Origin: Veillonellaceae bacterium
GTDB taxonomy: Bacteria; Bacillota; Negativicutes; Veillonellales; Dialisteraceae
Direction: 5' to 3'
Assembly: GCA_025992895.1 (NCBI GenBank)
Contig: DAJPGA010000001.1
Span: 1,258,501 to 1,322,500, forward strand
Length of the DNA stretch: 64,000 nucleotides
Positions 24,651 through 32,891 of this stretch are shown here, piece by piece. Within the stretch, counting starts at the first letter, position 1. Every line of letters starts with the position of its first letter. The notes under the pieces were generated by a model. The model did not search any database. It was not told where the DNA came from and was given only the letters and a program-made list of their open reading frames with translations. Made by a program: the position numbers and the translations under genes.

Positions 24651-25772
24651 TTATTCTATAGCAGAGAAATAACTTACAAGGCCGTCAAACAGGCTCTGGG
24701 CAATGCTCTTTGGCGCCCAGCTCGAAGTCAGCATCTGGACTCTGTGATTGTTTGTAATGAAACCGACTTCCATCAGGACAGACGGCATGGCGGTATGGAC
24801 ATTGACATAAAAGTCATTGGAACGTACGCCTCTGTCCGGGATGGATAAAGAGTTGATGGTTGCCTGATGCATCATTTGCGCCAGAAGCAGATCGTTGGCG
24901 CTTTTTCCATTGTAGTAAGCAGTGATTCCGTCAATGCTGGAATTGGCAAAAGAATCAATGTGGATGGATACGAAGGCGTCTGCATGGGCTTCATTAGCGA
25001 CATCGCAGCGAGCCTGAAGTTCTGTCGTTGCATCAGCCCATGGACCGTAGACATCTTTGTCTGTAGAACGTGTCATGACAACCTTGGCGCCAGCGGATGT
25101 CAGAAGATCTCTGAGCGGAAGGGCGATGGAAAGTGTGATGTCCTTCTCATAAATGTCCTTTTTGCCAAGGTGTCCGATAGCACCGGTATCTGTTCCGCCG
25201 TGTCCCGGGTCAAGACAAATAATTTTACCCTTCAGGACGCTTTTCGCTTTGTCAGAGACATCATATGTCTTGGCAGAAGGAGCAGCCACGGCAGGTGCTG
25301 AAATACCCTTGGCCGGTTTTGTGTAAGTCTGTTTTGCTCCCGGAATCGGTATATCTACGACTAAACGATGAGGCTTGTTCAATTTGCTGTCTGGACGAAG
25401 CGCAAACACACGGATGTCATCCATTTTCTGTGATTTGGATAAGGCGACATCCAGGTATGTGTCTCCATCCTTTTCGGACAATGTAGCAAAATCTACTGCC
25501 CTTTTATCCATATTGTCAAATTGGGAAGCCGTACCGCCTTTATTGGTATTTCTTAAGATGACCTCTAAGTTTTTGCCGGAATCATCCATTGCGGCTTCTG
25601 CATGAACCGCTTTGGATAAATCCATGACGATCCGGACGAATGGCGGATTTCCGTCATTCCTGGATGTCCAGCGGAAATCAGTCAATTGCGCATCCTTTGC
25701 CAAAGATGTGGATCCGAACGGTATCAGAAGAAGTACCAAGAGAGGAATAAGTAACTTAAACAGATTCTTCAT
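24651..25772 (-). CDS. N-acetylmuramoyl-L-alanine amidase with AMIN domain
   Basis: A secreted zinc amidase that cuts the bond between MurNAc and the stem peptide. It has 373 residues from ATG 25772 (AGAAAGGA upstream; a nine-residue extension was rejected). A signal peptide (about 1-26) is followed by an AMIN domain (about 30-140), which in AmiC relatives targets the septum or binds peptidoglycan, a linker, and an Amidase_3 domain (about 185-370). That domain has ICLDPGHGGTDTGAIG (zinc His), the glutamate of KDITLSIALPL, SIHIDSFANSS (zinc His) and the catalytic glutamate of LMEVGFITN. Probably needed for daughter-cell separation. Confidence 0.92.
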   Translation of the reverse strand: MKNLFKLLIPLLVLLLIPFGSTSLAKDAQLTDFRWTSRNDGNPPFVRIVMDLSKAVHAEAAMDDSGKNLEVILRNTNKGGTASQFDNMDKRAVDFATLSEKDGDTYLDVALSKSQKMDDIRVFALRPDSKLNKPHRLVVDIPIPGAKQTYTKPAKGISAPAVAAPSAKTYDVSDKAKSVLKGKIICLDPGHGGTDTGAIGHLGKKDIYEKDITLSIALPLRDLLTSAGAKVVMTRSTDKDVYGPWADATTELQARCDVANEAHADAFVSIHIDSFANSSIDGITAYYNGKSANDLLLAQMMHQATINSLSIPDRGVRSNDFYVNVHTAMPSVLMEVGFITNNHRVQMLTSSWAPKSIAQSLFDGLVSYFSAIE

Positions 25773-26036
25773 ATTTAATCCTTTCTGGTAATAAACCACG
25801 TTCCCGTCATCCGGGATTCATTACTTTCATTTGCGTGACATAATTTATTATAGCACGATTGATGTTGATTCCCAAAAACCAATCTTTAAAAAGAGCCCAC
25901 GGCATATAGTATTTTACGATTAAATAAGAGTATCCAATATAAAAATATTTCCTGCAGAATCATGCAATTTAGGGAACCTGTTCTGGATTGATAAGGCTGA
26001 ATATGCAGAGTTTATGGAAAATTTCATGAAAGAATT
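25773..26036. other. Divergent intergenic region between envelope genes
   Basis: An AT-rich spacer separating the minus-strand amidase operon from the plus-strand deacetylase operon. It must carry both promoters; only the plus-strand one (26037-26065) is clear. No gene, repeat or riboswitch was recognised. Confidence 0.5.
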
Positions 26037-26065
26037 TTGTTTTATTATTGAATTCGTAGTAAAAT
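26037..26065 (+). promoter_or_regulatory. Promoter of the deacetylase operon
   Basis: TTGTTT, a 17-bp spacer and TAAAAT (26060-26065), about 62 nt upstream of the start codon. Confidence 0.6.
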
Positions 26066-26126
26066 GTACTATGTATTGTCAAAATAGGTGTAATGTAAGT
26101 TTCAATACCAGAAGGAGACTTAGAAA

Positions 26127-27032
26127 TTGAAGATATCTTTGAAAAGCTGGCAAAAGGCAGCGCTCGTTGCCGCAGCAGCTTTGCTGTCTGTATCCTGTTT
26201 TGCTCTGGATGGTTTTAGTGGAAATGCTGCAGGAAAACCTGAAGCTGTCGCAGCATCTACAGTGCCGGCTGCTGCATCTAAAAGTACGGCGGCTTTAAAG
26301 CCTGGAGAAGCGGTTGTCCACAGAGGACCTGATGTCAAGTATACGGTTCCCGAAGGCGTCTCTATCCTGATGTACCATATGATCGGGAACCAGTCGGGAA
26401 ACGCGGCCATTATGAGTGAAGCAAACCTGAGAATTCAAATGAATTATCTTCGTGATCATGGATATCACCCGATTACCATGCAGGAACTGTATGACTATGT
26501 CACAAAGGGCGCTCCGCTTCCGGAAAAACCGGTCTGCATCACTTTTGATGATGGATATCTGGACAGTTATACGGTTGTTTATCCTCTGATGAAAGAGTAT
26601 GGATTCCCATGGACACTCTTCCTTGTTACTGATGACGTGGGCAAGCCTTATAACCGCATGACCTGGGATCAGCTTCGCGAAATGGCAAACAGCCACACCG
26701 TTACGATTGCCAACCATACGCTTTCTCATCCAAAACTGCATAATCTTAAGACAAGAGCAGAAAAGGAACGCGAAATCGTAGGTGCCAACCAGGCCCTGAA
26801 GTATCAGCTTGGGATAGATAATGTCTGGTTTGCGTATCCGTATGGCGATTATGATGATGAAGTCATTGATGTATGCAAGAAGGCAGGCATCAAGATGGCG
26901 GTTACTACAGATGCAGGGCGCGCACATGTAGGCAGCTACCCGTATGAATTAAAACGCGCTTATATCGGAAATGACATTTCACTGGCACGCTTCTCGGAAC
27001 GCTTGAGTAAGGATAATTATTCTACTGTTTAA
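26127..27032 (+). CDS. Polysaccharide deacetylase (NodB/CE4 family)
   Basis: A secreted or membrane-anchored CE4 enzyme that removes acetyl groups from GlcNAc or MurNAc units of a cell-wall or extracellular glycan. It has 301 residues starting at TTG 26127 (AAGGAGA eight bases upstream). The N-terminus is hydrophobic (about 9-30), followed by an Ala-rich linker. The catalytic domain carries CITFDDGYLDSY (catalytic and metal aspartates), NHTLSHP (metal histidines) and WFAYPYGDYD. It heads a three-gene plus-strand unit and faces the amidase operon. Confidence 0.9.
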   Translation: MKISLKSWQKAALVAAAALLSVSCFALDGFSGNAAGKPEAVAASTVPAAASKSTAALKPGEAVVHRGPDVKYTVPEGVSILMYHMIGNQSGNAAIMSEANLRIQMNYLRDHGYHPITMQELYDYVTKGAPLPEKPVCITFDDGYLDSYTVVYPLMKEYGFPWTLFLVTDDVGKPYNRMTWDQLREMANSHTVTIANHTLSHPKLHNLKTRAEKEREIVGANQALKYQLGIDNVWFAYPYGDYDDEVIDVCKKAGIKMAVTTDAGRAHVGSYPYELKRAYIGNDISLARFSERLSKDNYSTV

Positions 27033-27059
27033 TGGTTGCAGAAACGTTTAGGAGAGAGA

Positions 27060-28007
27060 ATGAAACGTATTTTTAATAATATTGTTGTAAAGTTCGTCGT
27101 AATCACACTTCTGTTTTTCCTGATCACATCGCCGATCGTCGTACTGTTCGGTCCTTTCCCGAATCTGAAGAGAGCCGTAGTCGGTGCGATTATGCGTTCC
27201 CGTCATCCGCAGTATATTACCTGGCTGTATAACAAGGATGAACTGAACCAGATTCTCGGGACTGTGACAACGACAGACACGCAGAAGGTTTTCTCGTTCA
27301 AGCTTCGTACAGATCCCACTTTGAATTTGAAGAAAATTGAAACGTCAAGATTTGTCGGATACCTTCTTGAAATTCCGAATCCGACGCGCGTTCAGGTGGC
27401 GATGGCGGAAGATATCAACGAGAAGGGGGATACGACAAGCAATATTGCAAAGAAGAACAATGCCGTAGCAGCCATTAACGGCGGCGGATTCTATGATCCG
27501 AACGGCACGGGGACAGGCAGACTTCCTTACGGATTTATCCTTCATGAAGGAAAGTACCTTTTAGGTCAGCAGGTCGACGATAAGGAAAAGGTCGACTTTG
27601 TGGGCCTGACCAAGAGTGGAAACCTGATAGCCGGAAATTACAATAAGAAGCAGCTGCGTGATCTGGGAGCCGTTGAAGGGCTGACCTTCGGACCGCCGCT
27701 CATCATCAACGGCGAAAAAGTAATTAAGAATGGCGATGGCGGATGGGGTATTTCACCACGATCTGCTATCGGGCAGAAGAAAGACGGAACCATCATGTTC
27801 CTCGTCATTGATGGAAGACAGCCCGGATACAGCATTGGGGCAACACTCGTGGATGCGCAGAATATCATGTACGAAAACGGCGCTTATATTGCTGCCAACC
27901 TTGATGGTGGTTCTTCTACCACGCTTTACTATAATGGTAAGGTAGTCAATAAACCTGCCGATCTTTTAGGCGAAAGAATGATTCCTACTGCGTTTATCGT
28001 TAAATAA
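27060..28007 (+). CDS. Phosphodiester glycosidase family protein (NAGPA/DUF2233)
   Basis: A 315-residue extracytoplasmic protein with an N-terminal membrane anchor (about residues 10-32) and a NAGPA domain. The family includes the uncovering enzyme that cleaves GlcNAc-1-phosphodiesters; bacterial members act on exopolysaccharide or wall-linked sugar phosphodiesters. The signature stretches are AAINGGGFYDPNG, GISPRSAIGQKKDG, FLVIDGRQPGYS and the C-terminal AANLDGGSSTTLYYNG. The ATG at 27060 has AGGAGAGA upstream; the longer TTG frame was rejected. It lies 27 nt after the deacetylase gene and is probably co-transcribed. Confidence 0.85.
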   Translation: MKRIFNNIVVKFVVITLLFFLITSPIVVLFGPFPNLKRAVVGAIMRSRHPQYITWLYNKDELNQILGTVTTTDTQKVFSFKLRTDPTLNLKKIETSRFVGYLLEIPNPTRVQVAMAEDINEKGDTTSNIAKKNNAVAAINGGGFYDPNGTGTGRLPYGFILHEGKYLLGQQVDDKEKVDFVGLTKSGNLIAGNYNKKQLRDLGAVEGLTFGPPLIINGEKVIKNGDGGWGISPRSAIGQKKDGTIMFLVIDGRQPGYSIGATLVDAQNIMYENGAYIAANLDGGSSTTLYYNGKVVNKPADLLGERMIPTAFIVK

Positions 28008-28018
28008 GGAGGAGCAGA

Positions 28019-28963
28019 TTGAAAAATAAAATTACGAAATTCATGATTTGCTTTGCTCTTGGATTAACGGTTCAGGCAGGCGCCTATCTTTATATGGACA
28101 GGGTCTTATTTGCACCGCTTGCAAGCGGAGACTACGACATGTCCGATGTAAAGGATAAAGTAGCAGAAGCAGCAGAAAAAGAAGGGAAAAAGACTTTCTC
28201 CAAAGTAAACGTCAAGGGGAAAGCATATTATTCTTACGATTACAAGTGCATGGCTGATGTAACAGCTGACTCGGTAACTATTTATAAGGCTGAAGACCTC
28301 AGCAATCCACAGAAAGTGGACCTGAAGAATCAGGGAGTATCCTTCTTCGAATGGATGCCTGACCGCAATCTGGCGCTGATGGCATTGTATCCCATTCATT
28401 GGAATGGCGGACGATGGGACGTGACGCTGGCCCGTTACAATCCTGAGGGCACGACTCATGAGTCGGATGCACCGATCAGGGATCTTCCGCGTGACGCAAA
28501 AATCGTATCCGTTGCTTATTCTACGGCGACCAATGCCGTTTACATGAAGATGGAAGTCGGGAAAGGGCTGTACCGTATTTACCGTACGGATGCCAACTAT
28601 GATACACGCCGTATTTACGTGCAGACCTCCCATATCGGAAAGATTGCTGTATTCTATGATGAAGACAGACTTTTCTACGACGACAGCCAGAAGGGGATTA
28701 TGTATACGTTCAACGGCGATGACAGTTCCTGGCGCGTTATTTCTCCTCCGGGCGCCTTCCGCCTCGTAGGTCTTGGTGATGACAAGACAATTTACGCCGC
28801 CAAGATCAATTCAAAGGGAGAAGTCATTGCGTATTATACGGGCAAGCTCGGAGTTGGCTTCAAAGAAGTAAAGGCACTCCCGGCACCTGTTGATTTCAAC
28901 TCTGTCACAGTGCATATGATCCATGAAGCAGCTCTCCAGGCGGCTTCCGCTTCAACAAAATAG
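28019..28963 (+). CDS. Membrane-anchored protein of unknown function
   Basis: A 314-residue protein starting at TTG 28019 behind a strong AAGGAGGAG. It has one N-terminal membrane segment or uncleaved signal (about 8-27) and the remainder should be outside the membrane. After a charged helical stretch (about 40-65) it is rich in short beta strands with aromatic and Asp/Gly turns (SFFEWMPDRNLALMALYP, KIAVFYDEDRLFYDD, IMYTFNGDDSSWRVI), which suggests a propeller-like or other all-beta fold. No family recognised. Its position 11 nt after the NAGPA-type gene suggests a role in the same glycan process. A terminator follows. Confidence 0.6.
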   Translation: MKNKITKFMICFALGLTVQAGAYLYMDRVLFAPLASGDYDMSDVKDKVAEAAEKEGKKTFSKVNVKGKAYYSYDYKCMADVTADSVTIYKAEDLSNPQKVDLKNQGVSFFEWMPDRNLALMALYPIHWNGGRWDVTLARYNPEGTTHESDAPIRDLPRDAKIVSVAYSTATNAVYMKMEVGKGLYRIYRTDANYDTRRIYVQTSHIGKIAVFYDEDRLFYDDSQKGIMYTFNGDDSSWRVISPPGAFRLVGLGDDKTIYAAKINSKGEVIAYYTGKLGVGFKEVKALPAPVDFNSVTVHMIHEAALQAASASTK

Positions 28964-28990
28964 TGAAATATGGGCCTCTCTCAGGCAGCA

Positions 28991-29030
28991 AAAACCGTAC
29001 CGGCAAAAGTCAAAGCCGGTACGGTTTTTT
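28991..29030 (+). terminator. Terminator of the deacetylase operon
   Basis: A 14-bp perfect stem AAAACCGTACCGGC with its complement, 10-nt loop, then a T-run. Confidence 0.85.
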
Positions 29031-29164
29031 ATTGAGATCTTGTGAGGCAGTATGTGCGGAGAAAGAAAATATCAAAAGAAAATGAATTTATTTTATCAAG
29101 ATTAAAAATGTGTGCAAAAGAAAATATCCGGAGAAAATTAAGTGTCATTACCGGGTTTAAATGG

Positions 29165-29170
29165 TATAAT
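29165..29170 (+). promoter_or_regulatory. -10 element of pyrF
   Basis: A perfect TATAAT with a weak -35 (GTGTCA) 17 bp upstream, about 40 nt before the pyrF start. No PyrR binding loop or attenuator was recognised. Confidence 0.45.
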
Positions 29171-29210
29171 GAATCGGATATATATTTATAGTCAGGAAGG
29201 GAGAGCGAGC

Positions 29211-29951
29211 ATGGAAGAAGAAAAGGAAATCTATAAAGCGGATGATCGTCTGATCGTAGCGCTTGACGTAGATTCTTTTGACAGTATGAAAGCGCTTGTT
29301 GATGAGTTAGGTGATCTGGTTTCCTATTATAAGGTAGGAATGGAACTCTATTACAGTGCCGGCAGCGCAACGATCCATTATTTGAAGGAACACGGGAAAA
29401 AGGTGTTCCTGGATCTGAAACTGCATGACATTCCGAATACGGTGGGACACAGCGTCGCTTCCGTTACCAGATTAGGCGTAAATCTTATTACGGTCCATGC
29501 TGGAGGCGGAAGAGCTATGATGCAGGCTGCTGCACGCTATGCCAAGATAACCGCCGATGAGTTAGGAGTGGAAAGACCAAAAATTCTGGCAGTAACAGTT
29601 CTTACCAGCTTTGATGATAAAGGCTGGCAGGAAATCGGAGGACATTTTCCGATCCAGGATCATGTACTTGAGCTGGCATCCCTTGCCAAAGAGGCAGGCG
29701 TTGACGGTGTCGTAGCATCCCCGATGGAAGCAACTTCCATCCGTGAGATGGCCGGAGATGATTTTCTCATCGTTACGCCGGGCATACGTCCTGCATTTGC
29801 CCAGACAGATGACCAGAAGCGTATAGCAACGCCATCCCAGGCATTTAAGGACGGAGCTTCAATGCTTGTCATTGGCCGTCCTATTACACAGGCAATTGAT
29901 CCGAAGGCAGCAACCCGCCTGATTTTAAAAGAGATAAAGGAGAATGCATGA
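29211..29951 (+). CDS. pyrF: Orotidine 5'-phosphate decarboxylase
   Basis: Catalyses the last step of UMP synthesis. It has 246 residues from ATG 29211 (AGGAAGGGA upstream); an upstream in-frame ATG at 29142 has no ribosome site and would precede the likely transcription start. The active-site signature is FLDLKLHDIPNTV with the conserved Asp-Lys pair, and the phosphate-binding VTPGIRP and VIGRPI stretches are present. The stop overlaps the pyrE start by four bases, showing tight coupling. Confidence 0.96.
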   Translation: MEEEKEIYKADDRLIVALDVDSFDSMKALVDELGDLVSYYKVGMELYYSAGSATIHYLKEHGKKVFLDLKLHDIPNTVGHSVASVTRLGVNLITVHAGGGRAMMQAAARYAKITADELGVERPKILAVTVLTSFDDKGWQEIGGHFPIQDHVLELASLAKEAGVDGVVASPMEATSIREMAGDDFLIVTPGIRPAFAQTDDQKRIATPSQAFKDGASMLVIGRPITQAIDPKAATRLILKEIKENA

Positions 29952-30538
29952 TGAACGAGAAGGAAGTAGAAACTTTACTGAAGGAAACCAAAGCTATTTT
30001 AGAGGGACATTTTCTTCTGACCAGCGGCCTCCACAGCCCGCTTTATGTAGAAAAATTCAACGTTCTCCAGCATCCTGAATACACAGAAAAACTTTGCAGG
30101 GAAATTGCAGAACATTTCAAGGACAAGGGAATCGAAACAGTTATCGGACCGGCTACCGGCGGAATTATCCTCTCGCAGGTCACTGCAAGAATCCTTGGAG
30201 TCAGATCCATCTTTACAGAACGTGAAAATGGCAAGATGACACTCAGACGCGGATTTACCATTGCGCCAGGTGAAAAAGTGCTGATTGTTGAAGATATCGT
30301 TACCACCGGCAGCTCCATCAAGGAAGTCGTGGATGTAGTCAATAAGGCAGGCGGAGATATCGTAGGCATCGGCCTTCTGGTCAACCGTTCCGGCGGCAAG
30401 GCAGACTTTGGAGTTCCGCAGGAAAAAGTATTCCCGCTCCTGAATCTGACAGTTCCGACCTATGATCCAAAAGACTGCCCGCTGTGCAGGGCCGGAGTTC
30501 CTCTGACTGAACGCGGAAGCCATCATTTGAAAAAATAA
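29948..30538 (+). CDS. pyrE: Orotate phosphoribosyltransferase
   Basis: Joins orotate to PRPP to give OMP, the substrate of the PyrF encoded just upstream. It has 196 residues. The PRPP loop VLIVEDIVTTGSSIKEVVD is intact, as are the N-terminal SGLHSPLYVEKF and VIGPATGGIIL segments. The start is the first of two adjacent ATG codons in an ATGATG that overlaps the pyrF stop. Other pyr genes are not in the window, so the pathway is split. A hairpin terminator follows. Confidence 0.95.
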   Translation: MMNEKEVETLLKETKAILEGHFLLTSGLHSPLYVEKFNVLQHPEYTEKLCREIAEHFKDKGIETVIGPATGGIILSQVTARILGVRSIFTERENGKMTLRRGFTIAPGEKVLIVEDIVTTGSSIKEVVDVVNKAGGDIVGIGLLVNRSGGKADFGVPQEKVFPLLNLTVPTYDPKDCPLCRAGVPLTERGSHHLKK

Positions 30539-30562
30539 TCAGGACAGAAAATCAAAGCAATA

Positions 30563-30597
30563 AAAAAGCGCCCGGCTCATACCGGGCGTTTTTTATT
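30563..30597. terminator. Bidirectional terminator between pyrE and the NPD gene
   Basis: A CGCCCGG/CCGGGCG stem with a 5-nt loop, flanked by A-run and T-run, serves both convergent genes. Confidence 0.85.
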
Positions 30598-30601
30598 TTC
30601 A

Positions 30602-31732
30602 TTATGCTTGTTTCTTTACCTGTTCAACAGGGATTGTCTTATCAGAAGAATCCTTCGGGATTGTTTCATCAACCGGATCCTGGGTGAGTTCCTGGATCAG
30701 ATCGTGGACGGTTGTGATTTTGTCAATCTTCCACGAATTAGCACCGGAAAATACCAGACCGTGATCGACATCTCCGCGGACGGCACGAATCAGCGCCATG
30801 GAGATGCAGTAGGGGGTAGTAGCCGGATCGCAGGTCTTCAGGCAGTGGAAGCAGTTGGTGACCGGAATTCTGTGCTGGCGGAAAGCTTTGACAAAAGGAT
30901 TCAGCAGAGCGCGTCCCGGCATATGGACCGGACTCTGAACGATGGTAACATCGCCTTCCTTTGCTTTGACGTACATATTCTTAAAAGCATCAGAAGCATC
31001 GCATTCCTTTGTAGCGACAAAGCGTGTAGCCATCTGTACGCCGGAAAGACCCAGCGAGAGGTAGTGTTCGATGTCTTTCTTATCGAAAATGCCGCCGCCG
31101 AAAACAACGGGGATTTTCTTGTTGAATTTTTCTTCAAATTCCTTGACTACATCGAGAATTTCTTTGATTTCCTTTTCGTAGCCGTCACTCTCATGCATTT
31201 TCACCTGTTCGCGGGTATAGCCGAGATGGCCGCCGGCCTTAGGTCCTTCAATAACAATCATATCGGCTGTGCGATGATGATGTCTTTCCCAAAGACGGAG
31301 AATGACGCGTGCTGCCTTCGGGGAACCGATAATCGGTGCGATTTTGGTGGAAGTTCCTTCTACGTAGTCCGGAAGGTCAGATGGAAGGCCTGCACCGGAG
31401 AAAATGATATTGGCGCCGTTTTCAACAGCGCAGCGTGCATAGTCTTCGTAATGCTGTCCGCGCCACATGATGTTGACACCGATGATGCCGTCTCCGGCAA
31501 TCTCGCGTGCTTTTTTCAGCTGCTTGGCGAGAGCTCTCTTGTTGGCCTCGACAGTATTGGTCATGAAGTCTGGTTCATTAAAACCGACCTGGGCAGCGGA
31601 AATGACACCAACGCCGCCTTCACGTGCGACTGCCCCGGCGAGACCGGAAAGGCTTACGCCGATTCCCATACCACCCTGGACGATCGGGACTCTGGCGGTT
31701 AATTCGCCAATGTGTAATGCGGGTAATTGCAT
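30602..31732 (-). CDS. NPD-family flavoprotein (nitronate monooxygenase or FabK-like)
   Basis: An FMN-dependent TIM-barrel protein of the 2-nitropropane dioxygenase family, 376 residues from ATG 31732 (AGGAG seven bases upstream). Seen motifs are VPIVQGGMGIGVS at the N-terminus, GVNIMWRG, the conserved-His region EGPKAGGHLGY, PVVFGGGIFD, and a Cys-containing NCFHCLKTCDP. Nitronate monooxygenases and the enoyl-ACP reductase FabK share this fold. The length and cysteine-rich C-terminal part look more like clostridial NMO-type proteins. Being divergent from a fatty-acid operon that lacks an enoyl reductase gene leaves a FabK-like role open. Confidence 0.8.
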   Translation of the reverse strand: MQLPALHIGELTARVPIVQGGMGIGVSLSGLAGAVAREGGVGVISAAQVGFNEPDFMTNTVEANKRALAKQLKKAREIAGDGIIGVNIMWRGQHYEDYARCAVENGANIIFSGAGLPSDLPDYVEGTSTKIAPIIGSPKAARVILRLWERHHHRTADMIVIEGPKAGGHLGYTREQVKMHESDGYEKEIKEILDVVKEFEEKFNKKIPVVFGGGIFDKKDIEHYLSLGLSGVQMATRFVATKECDASDAFKNMYVKAKEGDVTIVQSPVHMPGRALLNPFVKAFRQHRIPVTNCFHCLKTCDPATTPYCISMALIRAVRGDVDHGLVFSGANSWKIDKITTVHDLIQELTQDPVDETIPKDSSDKTIPVEQVKKQA

Positions 31733-31845
31733 ATTATCACTCCTAAAAGATGCAAAAATACTTTCGAAATATATATACAATTAATAGAAATTGTTTAACT
31801 TGGTTCAGCGATTAAAACTTGTGTTTTATATTCCGTGTTTATTGT

Positions 31846-31874
31846 AGTTTATGATAAGAAACGAAATAAGTCAA
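31846..31874 (-). promoter_or_regulatory. Promoter of the NPD gene
   Basis: On the minus strand, TTGACT (31874-31869), a 17-bp spacer and TAAACT (31851-31846), about 110 nt upstream of the start codon. Confidence 0.55.
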
Positions 31875-31939
31875 TCATGATATTGAGAAAGAGACTGACA
31901 TAAAATTAAAACAAAATCAAATATTAGTTTTAATTATTA

Positions 31940-32059
31940 AAATAAAATTTTCCCTTGAACCGCAGTGGGGCAAGGGAATCTTCTTCCTCCGCTAAGGATG
32001 GCATGTCCTCTATATTCAGGAAATCCAGGCAGATGAAAAGCATGCTGCCTGATGACTGT
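31940..32059 (-). ncRNA. Candidate small RNA between the NPD gene and fapR
   Basis: On the minus strand a perfect TATAAT (32071-32066) would start a transcript near 32059. The RNA begins with a hairpin CAGGCAG/CTGCCTG (32051-32026) and ends in a TTCCCTTG/CAAGGGAA stem (31978-31950) followed by a T-rich stretch on that strand. The NPD gene has its own promoter downstream, so this looks like a separate unit of about 120 nt with no ribosome site or good ORF. The -35 is poor and no RNA family was recognised. Confidence 0.35.
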
Positions 32060-32079
32060 ATATCTATTATACAATGAAC

Positions 32080-32336
32080 CCGTTAAAAATTCATCGCGTT
32101 ATAGCGAGACTTTCTTTAATTCGGAAAAAGGATTTTTCAAGTCATGCAAAAACTATTGTAAAAATATGGATCAGAGGATAAAATCACCAGAGTATATCTT
32201 TGAGAAATGAGAGCGCATAGAGACGAAGAAAGCAGGATTTACGGGATTTGATGAGTGCAGATGCACGCTTGTTTTCAAAATAAGTTATACAGGGCTTGCG
32301 TGATTGTGGTATAGTATTATCGGCAGGTGATATAAG
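32080..32336. other. AT-rich region upstream of fapR
   Basis: Holds the fapR operon promoter region. A TATAGT at 32310-32315 is a plausible -10, but the -35 is weak. The Bacillus-type FapR operator palindrome could not be found by eye. No gene was recognised. Confidence 0.4.
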
Positions 32337-32879
32337 GTGGGTGAAAAACGTAAAATGGATAAAAATGCCAGAAGAGAAGAAATGCAGAAAATACTGCGTC
32401 AAAATCCGTGCCTGACAGATGAAGATCTGGCAAAGCATTTTTCTGTATCCTCAGCGACGATCCGTCTGGACCGGCAGACTCTGGGGATTCCGCAAATGCG
32501 CGAACGGATGGAACAGCTCGTTTTCGGACATCCTTCCGAGTACGTTGAAGGTGTTCACGTATTGGATCTCGATGTCGGTGTAAAGGGTGTAGGCCTTTTC
32601 CGGACAACATCTGAAATGGCAGATTCAACAGGAGCAGTGGCAGGTGACAAACTTTATGGTGCAGCCTCAAATTTTGCAGAGAAGCTGGCTGGTGTCCCTT
32701 TTGCACCCACACAGGTCGGAAATATTAAATACAAAGTTCCGGTAAAGCCGAATACCGTTCTGGCCGTCAAGGGCAGAATCGTAGTGATGAGAGGCAAGAA
32801 AAAGTACATATATATTGGATTTTTTGACGGCGACATAGAAGTTTACCGCGCAAAATTCATTATGGAGATTTTAAACTGA
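32337..32879 (+). CDS. fapR: Transcription factor FapR, fatty-acid and phospholipid regulator
   Basis: A repressor of fatty-acid and phospholipid genes that releases DNA when it binds malonyl-CoA. It has 180 residues, close to Bacillus FapR. An N-terminal DeoR-like helix-turn-helix (LTDEDLAKHFSVSSATIRLDRQTL, about 25-50) is joined to a hot-dog thioesterase-like domain (about 75-180) that binds the effector. GTG 32337 has AGGTGA six bases upstream; an ATG at 32355 is the alternative. It heads the fapR-plsX-fab operon and so probably controls itself. Confidence 0.93.
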   Translation: MGEKRKMDKNARREEMQKILRQNPCLTDEDLAKHFSVSSATIRLDRQTLGIPQMRERMEQLVFGHPSEYVEGVHVLDLDVGVKGVGLFRTTSEMADSTGAVAGDKLYGAASNFAEKLAGVPFAPTQVGNIKYKVPVKPNTVLAVKGRIVVMRGKKKYIYIGFFDGDIEVYRAKFIMEILN

Positions 32880-32891
32880 TGGAGGCATTCC

